From: Nitrosarchaeum sp.
GTDB lineage: Archaea; Thermoproteota; Nitrososphaeria; Nitrososphaerales; Nitrosopumilaceae
DNA: 12,184 bases
Direction of reading: 5' to 3'
Assembly (NCBI GenBank): GCA_016234975.1
Contig: JACRND010000060.1
Coordinates: forward strand, 1 to 12,184
The notes under the pieces are model-generated. The model did not search any database and was not told the DNA's origin. It saw only the letters and a list, made by a program, of their open reading frames with translations. Positions 4,524 through 9,602 of this stretch are shown here, piece by piece (positions within the stretch are counted from its first letter, which is position 1; every line of letters begins with the position of its first letter). The position numbers and the translations under genes were made by a program.

Positions 4524-7175
4524 TTGGATAAATCACAAATAGAAAGTACTATCAATGAGATCCGTAAGCGCAGTGGCGCTGTAACGGCTTTCAATCAAGA
4601 TAAAATTTCAAACGCTATATTCAAGGCGTTGGCAGCCACCTCTAAAGCCGACCGTGCGCTAGCCGATCAACTTGCAAATAAAGTCGTGCAAAAATTAGTC
4701 GAACAAGGATTCACAAGTTCTAGAACTCCTAGTGTTGAGGATATTCAAGACATTGTAGAATCCACCCTTATCGATTGTGGCAACAGCGACATTGCAAAAG
4801 CTTACATCGTTTACAGACATGAACGAAGAAAATTAAGAGACGAAAAAATGAAAGTCTTAAACACAAAATCTTTAGATACCGTCTCAAAGAATTTTGATCT
4901 AAATTGTTTGAGAGTATTGGCGTCTAGATATCTTTTCAGAAATAGTAAAAATGAAATCACTGAATCTCCTACTCAGATGTTTGAAAGAGTAGCAATTCTA
5001 GTTGGAGTTGGTGATATTCTATATGATGCCCAAGTATTTGATAAATCTGGAAACATTACCCAAAATACTGAAGAAGCACGTACATATCTTGAGAAATTAG
5101 ACAATTTTGATTACAAATTCAAGATTGGAGAATACTTCCTAAACAAGTGGCACTTTAGATCTTTAATCAACCACTACGTAACACTTGCAAACAAAGGCCA
5201 AATGAAAGTTAGCTTTAAAGATCTTCTAACACTGCTTGCAGCCAAAAAATTCGATAACTATGCAGACAAGATCACAGAATACTTTGAATTGATGACTGCA
5301 CAAGACTTTCTGCCAAATTCACCAACAATGATGAATGCCGGTGGTAGACTAGGTCAGCTTTCCGCCTGCTTTGTTCTTGGAATGCCAGATGACATGGAGC
5401 AAATCATGAAATCAACTTCTGATGCAGCATTAATTTTCAAATCTGGAGGCGGGGTTGGAATCAATTACTCTGATCTTCGTGAAGAAGGCGATATTGTGGC
5501 ATCAACATCTGGTGTGGCATCAGGTCCTGTCTCTTTTATGAATATCATCAACACAGTAACTGAGGTTGTAAAACAAGGCGGAAAGAGAAGGGGAGCTAAC
5601 ATGGGAATCATTGAGGCTTGGCATCCAGATGTTGAAAAATTCATTACAAATAAAACCGAACCTGGCGTACTGGAGAACTTTAATGTCAGTGTAGGTATAT
5701 GGGAAGACTTTTGGAATGCACTTGTAAACACAGATGATGGTAAGTACATGTTACGTAGTCCACGTGACAGAAAACCCGTAAGAGAAATCAATGCACATCA
5801 ATTAATTGATTTGATAGCTCTGTCTGCATGGAAGAGTGCAGAGCCTGGATTGATCTTCTTTGATCAAATTAACAAATACAACGTATTTGCCAAAGCAAGA
5901 CAAGCTCCACTGAGAGCTACAAATCCATGCGGTGAGCAGAGTCTATACCCATACGAATCATGCAACCTCGGTTCGATCAACTTGGTAAATCTTGTAAAAA
6001 GAAAGGCTGATGGAGAATACGAGTTTGATTGGCAAAGATATGAAGAAACAATCAGAAAGACAACAAGATTCCTAGATAACATCATTGATGTGAATCATTA
6101 TCCTGTAAAAGATATCGACATTGCATCAAAAGATTCTAGAAGAATTGGATTGGGTGTGATGGGAGTTGCAGATCTCTTGTACAAATTAAAAATTCCGTAC
6201 AACTCCAAGGAAGGATATGAGCTACAATCAAAATTATCTGAAGCACTGACTTATTATTCCATGGAGGAAAGTGTAGCCCTTGCAAAATCTCGAGGTGAAT
6301 TCCCGCTTTGCTCAAAGACAGAATATCCGGAAGGGAAGATTCCAATTGCAGGATATTATGAGAAACCAAAAGAATCACACTGCTATGAATGGGATGCACT
6401 AATTGATAAAATCAAGAAACATGGAATAAGAAATGTCTTGACTACTACAGTAGCTCCTACAGGAACACTATCTATGATTGCTGATTGCTCAAACGGAATG
6501 GAACCGGCATTTGCTCTAGTGTTTGAAAAGAGAGTAACCGTTGGCAGATTCTTCTATACCAACAAGATTGTTGAGGAAGTACTCAAAGAACATGGCCTGT
6601 ATAGCGATGAACTTCTTGCAAAGATTGCAGACAATTATGGGTCTCTAAAAGGAATTCCTGAAGTCCCACAATGGATGCAAGATGTCTTTGTCACTGCAAT
6701 GGATATTCACTGGGCAGATCATCTGATGGCTCAAGGTGTATGGCAAGATTGGATAGGAAATGCAATTGCCAAGACAATTAACATGCCATATGATGTAACT
6801 GCAGAGGACGTAAAATCTGCGTATCTACTGGCTCATGAATTGGGACTAAAAGGAATCACAGTATATCGTGATGGTTCCAGACATAAACAAGTACTTCACA
6901 TGACAAGTGAAAATGCACAAAAAACATTTGATGTCACGCCAAGTGAATATGTTACTGGATATGTAACAACTATGATTTCAAATCCATACATCAAATCCCA
7001 AGTACATAATGCACTTGAACTCAAAGTTCATGATGAAGAAATTTCATCTGAAACCATGAGACAAGAAGAAGTATCTGAAGATCGTTTATGTCCAACATGC
7101 AAAAACAATCTGATATTTGTAGAAGGATGTAGCATCTGCATAGAATGTGGATTCAGCGGTTGTACTTCTGGATAG
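4524..7175 (+). CDS. nrdJ: Adenosylcobalamin-dependent (class II) ribonucleoside-diphosphate reductase
   Basis: This enzyme makes deoxyribonucleotides using a cobalamin-generated thiyl radical, independent of oxygen. The 883-residue protein opens with an ATP-cone for allosteric control (~15-105). The barrel follows, with the first redox cysteine C282 (LSACFVLGMP), the glycine-rich SGGGVGINYS loop, and the NPCGEQ motif holding the radical cysteine C469 with N467 and E471. The redox partner is C480 (ESCNLGSINL), and further conserved strands are APTGTLSMIADCSNG and AKTINMP. The last ~28 residues form a cysteine-rich metal-binding tail (C856, C859, C869, C872, C875, C880), known in NrdJ to help re-reduce the active site. 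All key residues are present, so the enzyme should be active. The start is TTG 4524 with a ribosome-binding site. It lies 214 bp after the NrdD-like regulator, and the gap contains several inverted repeats. Confidence 0.96.
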   Translation: MDKSQIESTINEIRKRSGAVTAFNQDKISNAIFKALAATSKADRALADQLANKVVQKLVEQGFTSSRTPSVEDIQDIVESTLIDCGNSDIAKAYIVYRHERRKLRDEKMKVLNTKSLDTVSKNFDLNCLRVLASRYLFRNSKNEITESPTQMFERVAILVGVGDILYDAQVFDKSGNITQNTEEARTYLEKLDNFDYKFKIGEYFLNKWHFRSLINHYVTLANKGQMKVSFKDLLTLLAAKKFDNYADKITEYFELMTAQDFLPNSPTMMNAGGRLGQLSACFVLGMPDDMEQIMKSTSDAALIFKSGGGVGINYSDLREEGDIVASTSGVASGPVSFMNIINTVTEVVKQGGKRRGANMGIIEAWHPDVEKFITNKTEPGVLENFNVSVGIWEDFWNALVNTDDGKYMLRSPRDRKPVREINAHQLIDLIALSAWKSAEPGLIFFDQINKYNVFAKARQAPLRATNPCGEQSLYPYESCNLGSINLVNLVKRKADGEYEFDWQRYEETIRKTTRFLDNIIDVNHYPVKDIDIASKDSRRIGLGVMGVADLLYKLKIPYNSKEGYELQSKLSEALTYYSMEESVALAKSRGEFPLCSKTEYPEGKIPIAGYYEKPKESHCYEWDALIDKIKKHGIRNVLTTTVAPTGTLSMIADCSNGMEPAFALVFEKRVTVGRFFYTNKIVEEVLKEHGLYSDELLAKIADNYGSLKGIPEVPQWMQDVFVTAMDIHWADHLMAQGVWQDWIGNAIAKTINMPYDVTAEDVKSAYLLAHELGLKGITVYRDGSRHKQVLHMTSENAQKTFDVTPSEYVTGYVTTMISNPYIKSQVHNALELKVHDEEISSETMRQEEVSEDRLCPTCKNNLIFVEGCSICIECGFSGCTSG

Positions 7176-7192
7176 AGAACAGAATCACAACT

Positions 7193-7200
7193 CTTTTACT
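7193..7200 (+). promoter_or_regulatory. Candidate TATA box of the TIM-barrel protein gene
   Basis: CTTTTACT is centred 25.5 nt before ATG 7222, the same spacing as at 2187-2194 and 9123-9130. A pyrimidine-rich stretch follows, as at the regulator gene. The T-rich run (7191-7218) could also help terminate nrdJ transcription. The match to a TATA consensus is only moderate. Confidence 0.35.
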
Positions 7201-7221
7201 TCCTTTTGCTTTTCATTTAGT

Positions 7222-8334
7222 ATGGATAAGAAGATTTTAGGAATATCTGTTGGTATTGCAGTAATTGCCGTAATTGCAGTAGTGTTAATTACACCAAACT
7301 TACAACTAACCAGTCAGAAACATAATGAAAAAATTGGTCTTGTAATTAACACACCAAATCCATCTGTATCTTTGCAGGACTTGAAGCAAATTTACTCTGA
7401 TGCATCTTCTACCGGAATTGGGAGAAGCAACGTGTATCTGTTTTGGAATATTGTTGAGCCTGTAAGAGGAGAATTCGACTGGAAACAATCAGACGTTTTG
7501 ATGAGTTTTAATAAAAAAAATGATCTCAAAGTTACACTGTATTTCTCTGTGATTAATGGAGAAACGCTAGGACCTTTCCCAAACTGGATTGGAAAACCAT
7601 CCCTTAACACAATTGGGGAAGACAGGCTAGTTAACGTTCTTGATGCAATATTATCTCGCTATGACATTATAGATACAGTCGTAATTGCTGGCGAAACAGA
7701 ATCACAATTTCGTTATTATGAGCAAAATATTCCTGTGTACAAAGAACTTTTCAACGGAGTATACACCAAATTAAAAGAAAAGCACCCCGATGTAAAGATG
7801 GGAAACGCATTTGCCTTACATAATGTATTAAATAAAAACTTGGAACATATTGTGACTGACCTGGCACTTGGAGATTTTGTTGCTTTCTCATATTCTCCAG
7901 TTGATAGCTTAAATGACATTGTCAAAACTCCTCAAGAGGCTAAAGACGATTTGCAAAAAATATTTGAAATCATACCTGATAAAAAAATTGGGCTTTTTGA
8001 GCTTAGTTGGAGCACATCTGATTTTGTAGGAGGAAACAATACATCTCAGAAGATGTTTCTGGAAAAATCATTTGAATTTTATAAAGAAAATGAATCTAAA
8101 ATGGAATTTCTTACATGGTATAGACAATATGATAGACCTGATGGCACATGTATTGTTGAAAAACCAGATATTGGCAATCAAACCATCAGTATAGGCGGTT
8201 CTAGTTTAGGAACTAGTGAGCATGTAATTGAACGATTAAGCCATTACATTTGTAGTTCTGGATTATTGGATGTTAATGGAATTCCAAAACCTAGTTGGAA
8301 TGAATTTAAAAATCAGATAGAAATGATCAACTAA
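7222..8334 (+). CDS. Membrane-anchored extracellular TIM-barrel protein, glycoside-hydrolase-like
   Basis: A 370-residue protein starting MDKKILGISVGIAVIAVIAV: a basic N-terminus and one hydrophobic segment (~5-24) with no clear cleavage site, so probably an outward-facing signal anchor. The rest looks like a beta/alpha barrel of the glycosidase clan. FWNIVEPVRGEFDW (~74-87) resembles the W-x-x-x-E-P-x-x-G-x-F-D-W motif of GH42/GH-A-type enzymes. Two acidic positions stand where GH-A catalytic residues usually fall: E158 or E160 in VVIAGETES and E260 in IGLFELSW. The canonical N-E pair at the acid/base site is not present, so activity is uncertain and the substrate unknown. ATG 7222 is chosen over the longer open frame from 7147, which would overlap nrdJ and put charged sequence before the membrane segment. 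nep1 follows after one base, suggesting co-transcription without a functional link. Confidence 0.72.
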   Translation: MDKKILGISVGIAVIAVIAVVLITPNLQLTSQKHNEKIGLVINTPNPSVSLQDLKQIYSDASSTGIGRSNVYLFWNIVEPVRGEFDWKQSDVLMSFNKKNDLKVTLYFSVINGETLGPFPNWIGKPSLNTIGEDRLVNVLDAILSRYDIIDTVVIAGETESQFRYYEQNIPVYKELFNGVYTKLKEKHPDVKMGNAFALHNVLNKNLEHIVTDLALGDFVAFSYSPVDSLNDIVKTPQEAKDDLQKIFEIIPDKKIGLFELSWSTSDFVGGNNTSQKMFLEKSFEFYKENESKMEFLTWYRQYDRPDGTCIVEKPDIGNQTISIGGSSLGTSEHVIERLSHYICSSGLLDVNGIPKPSWNEFKNQIEMIN

Positions 8335-8335
8335 A

Positions 8336-9004
8336 ATGATCTCTCTGATTTTAGCAGAATCTGCATTAGAACTCATTCCTTTGGAACTACAAGATCATCC
8401 TTCGGTATTATCACATGCACAAAAACTAGGAAAAAACCCATCTGAAATATTACTTGATAATTCTTGGCATTTTGCTGCCATGAAAGGAATCAATAATGAA
8501 ATCAAACGAGGAAGACCTGATTTAGTACATTTTTCTATATTAGAGGCAACTACAATTCCACTGTATCTACAAAATAAAATTAAAGTCTATATTCACACAA
8601 TTGACGATAAAGTAATTTACATTGGAGAAAATGTTCACATCCCAAAATCATATCATAGGTTTGAAGGTTTGATTGAAAAATTATTTTTAGAAAAAACCAT
8701 ACGATCTGATACTGGCATATTATTGGAAATCAAAGAAAAATCGTTTTCTGAACTAATTAATGAAATAAAGCCGTCAAAAATTATTGGTTTTTCAACCAAA
8801 GGAGAACTCAGATCATTTGAAAAAATCAGCTCAGAAATCTCAGATAATACATGCATAGTTATAGGTGGATTCCAAAAGGGTCATTTTTCCGAATCAATAA
8901 AAAGCAAAATAAATCACTTATTTTCAGTTGATAACTTGTCTTATGAGGCACATGTGGTAATTGCACGCATACTATACGAGTATGAAAAAACCATTTTTAT
9001 GTAG
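8336..9004 (+). CDS. nep1: Ribosome biogenesis SPOUT methyltransferase Nep1 (16S rRNA pseudouridine N1-methyltransferase)
   Basis: The enzyme methylates N1 of a hypervariable pseudouridine in small-subunit rRNA using S-adenosylmethionine, and helps 30S assembly. All 222 residues align with the family: LELIPLELQDHPSVL and GKNPSEILLDNSWH near the N-terminus; the RNA-binding/catalytic RGRPDLVHFS (58-67); KIKVYIHT and YHRFEGLIEKLF; then the knotted SAM site with IGFSTKGE, VIGGFQKGHFSE (~175-186) and the C-terminal LSYEAHVVIARILYEYE. Length fits archaeal Nep1. The ATG at 8336 lies one base after the TIM-barrel gene's stop, so the two are probably co-transcribed. The tail of the gene appears to contain the TATA box of the tRNA that follows. 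No catalytic residue appears to be missing. Confidence 0.95.
   Translation: MISLILAESALELIPLELQDHPSVLSHAQKLGKNPSEILLDNSWHFAAMKGINNEIKRGRPDLVHFSILEATTIPLYLQNKIKVYIHTIDDKVIYIGENVHIPKSYHRFEGLIEKLFLEKTIRSDTGILLEIKEKSFSELINEIKPSKIIGFSTKGELRSFEKISSEISDNTCIVIGGFQKGHFSESIKSKINHLFSVDNLSYEAHVVIARILYEYEKTIFM
8994..9001 (+). promoter_or_regulatory. TATA box of tRNA-Gly, inside the 3' end of nep1
   Basis: TTTTTATG is centred about 29 nt before the first base of the tRNA, predicting initiation a few bases upstream of the mature 5' end. It overlaps the last codons of nep1. Confidence 0.45.
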
Positions 9005-9026
9005 GAAATTAAGTTTGTCTTCTTGT

Positions 9027-9100
9027 GCAGTCATAGTATAGCCTGGTTAGTATTCGGGGTTTCCAACCCTGTGACGCGGGTTCGAATCCCGCTGACTGCA
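9027..9100 (+). tRNA. tRNA-Gly(UCC)
   Basis: The 74 bases fold as a complete cloverleaf. The acceptor stem GCAGTCA/TGACTGC is perfect, with A73 as discriminator. The D arm starts GTATAGCC and has G18-G19. The anticodon stem CGGGG/CCCTG (one G-U) has loop TTTCCAA, giving anticodon UCC. The variable loop has four bases and the T arm GCGGG-TTCGAAT-CCCGC is perfect. There is no intron and CCA is not encoded. A T-run follows at once. With UCC it reads GGA and GGG. Confidence 0.96.
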
Positions 9101-9101
9101 C

Positions 9102-9107
9102 TTTTTT
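9102..9107 (+). terminator. T6 terminator of tRNA-Gly
   Basis: Six consecutive T residues start two bases after the discriminator base of the tRNA, a usual archaeal stop signal for tRNA transcripts. Confidence 0.6.
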
Positions 9108-9122
9108 AATCTAAAGAGAACC

Positions 9123-9130
9123 AATTTTTA
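9123..9130 (+). promoter_or_regulatory. TATA box of the RNase P subunit gene
   Basis: AATTTTTA is centred 25.5 nt before the GTG start at 9152, predicting a leaderless transcript separate from the tRNA. Confidence 0.5.
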
Positions 9131-9151
9131 GCTGCGTTATGAATAGTCATT

Positions 9152-9454
9152 GTGAAACCAGCTCTTAGAAAAATCGCATTAGAGAGAATGCAGATTCTAA
9201 TTAATAGCGCAATTTCTAACGCAAAAATGAATCCAGATCTTTCTCAACGACAAGCATCACTTGCACGAAGAATTAGTACAAGGTACAAAATCCGTATGCC
9301 TTATGAACTACGAATTGTTTTTTGTAAGAAATGCAAGTCATTTATCGCACCTGGAATAAACTCCAAAATTCGTCTGGGAAGAACATCAGTAAAATCGATC
9401 AGAATTTCGTGTAACCTATGTGGGCATACTTATCGTAAAATAATACCTCGATAG
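9152..9454 (+). CDS. rnp4: Ribonuclease P protein component 4 (Rpp21 homologue)
   Basis: A protein subunit of archaeal RNase P, which removes 5' leaders from pre-tRNAs; with Rpp29 it supports substrate recognition by the RNA subunit. The 100 residues begin with helices rich in basic residues (ALERMQILINSA, then QASLARRISTRYKIRMP), the usual Rpp29-binding part. The zinc ribbon follows with C58, C61, C87 and C90 (FCKKCKSFIAPG ... SCNLCGHTYRK), where the family motif C-x2-C-x3-I-x-P-G is clear. Size is normal. The start is GTG 9152: no in-frame ATG is available between the T-run of the tRNA and this codon, and the TATA spacing agrees. It sits directly after a tRNA gene and close to nep1, a small RNA-maturation neighbourhood. 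Confidence 0.93.
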   Translation: MKPALRKIALERMQILINSAISNAKMNPDLSQRQASLARRISTRYKIRMPYELRIVFCKKCKSFIAPGINSKIRLGRTSVKSIRISCNLCGHTYRKIIPR

Positions 9455-9556
9455 ATATTCATCAATAATATATCATCGAAATAAAGAAGCGTGGTTTCAT
9501 TGTGGATTAAAGAACTTATGTGACGCATTTGGCATTATATGACTATAATATTGAAA

Positions 9557-9566
9557 ATCATATGAT
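9557..9566. repeat. Perfect palindrome abutting the TATA box of the surface-protein gene
   Basis: ATCATATGAT is a perfect 10-bp palindrome ending one base before the TTTTTATA box at 9568-9575, so a bound protein would touch the TFB recognition element. The rest of the 148-bp gap from 9455 to 9602 is AT-rich; I see no gene in it. Confidence 0.3.
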
Positions 9567-9567
9567 G

Positions 9568-9575
9568 TTTTTATA
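9568..9575 (+). promoter_or_regulatory. TATA box of the large surface-protein gene
   Basis: TTTTTATA, identical to the box at 278-285, is centred 31.5 nt before ATG 9603, giving a predicted leader of about 5 nt. Confidence 0.5.
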
Positions 9576-9602
9576 ACTAGTACTGAGTAAATACGTGTTA
9601 GA

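Noticed and set aside
7147..7221. N-terminal extension of the TIM-barrel protein from an ATG at 7147
   Set aside because: It would overlap the end of nrdJ and place a charged, asparagine-rich stretch before the membrane anchor; ATG 7222 has a TATA box at the normal distance.
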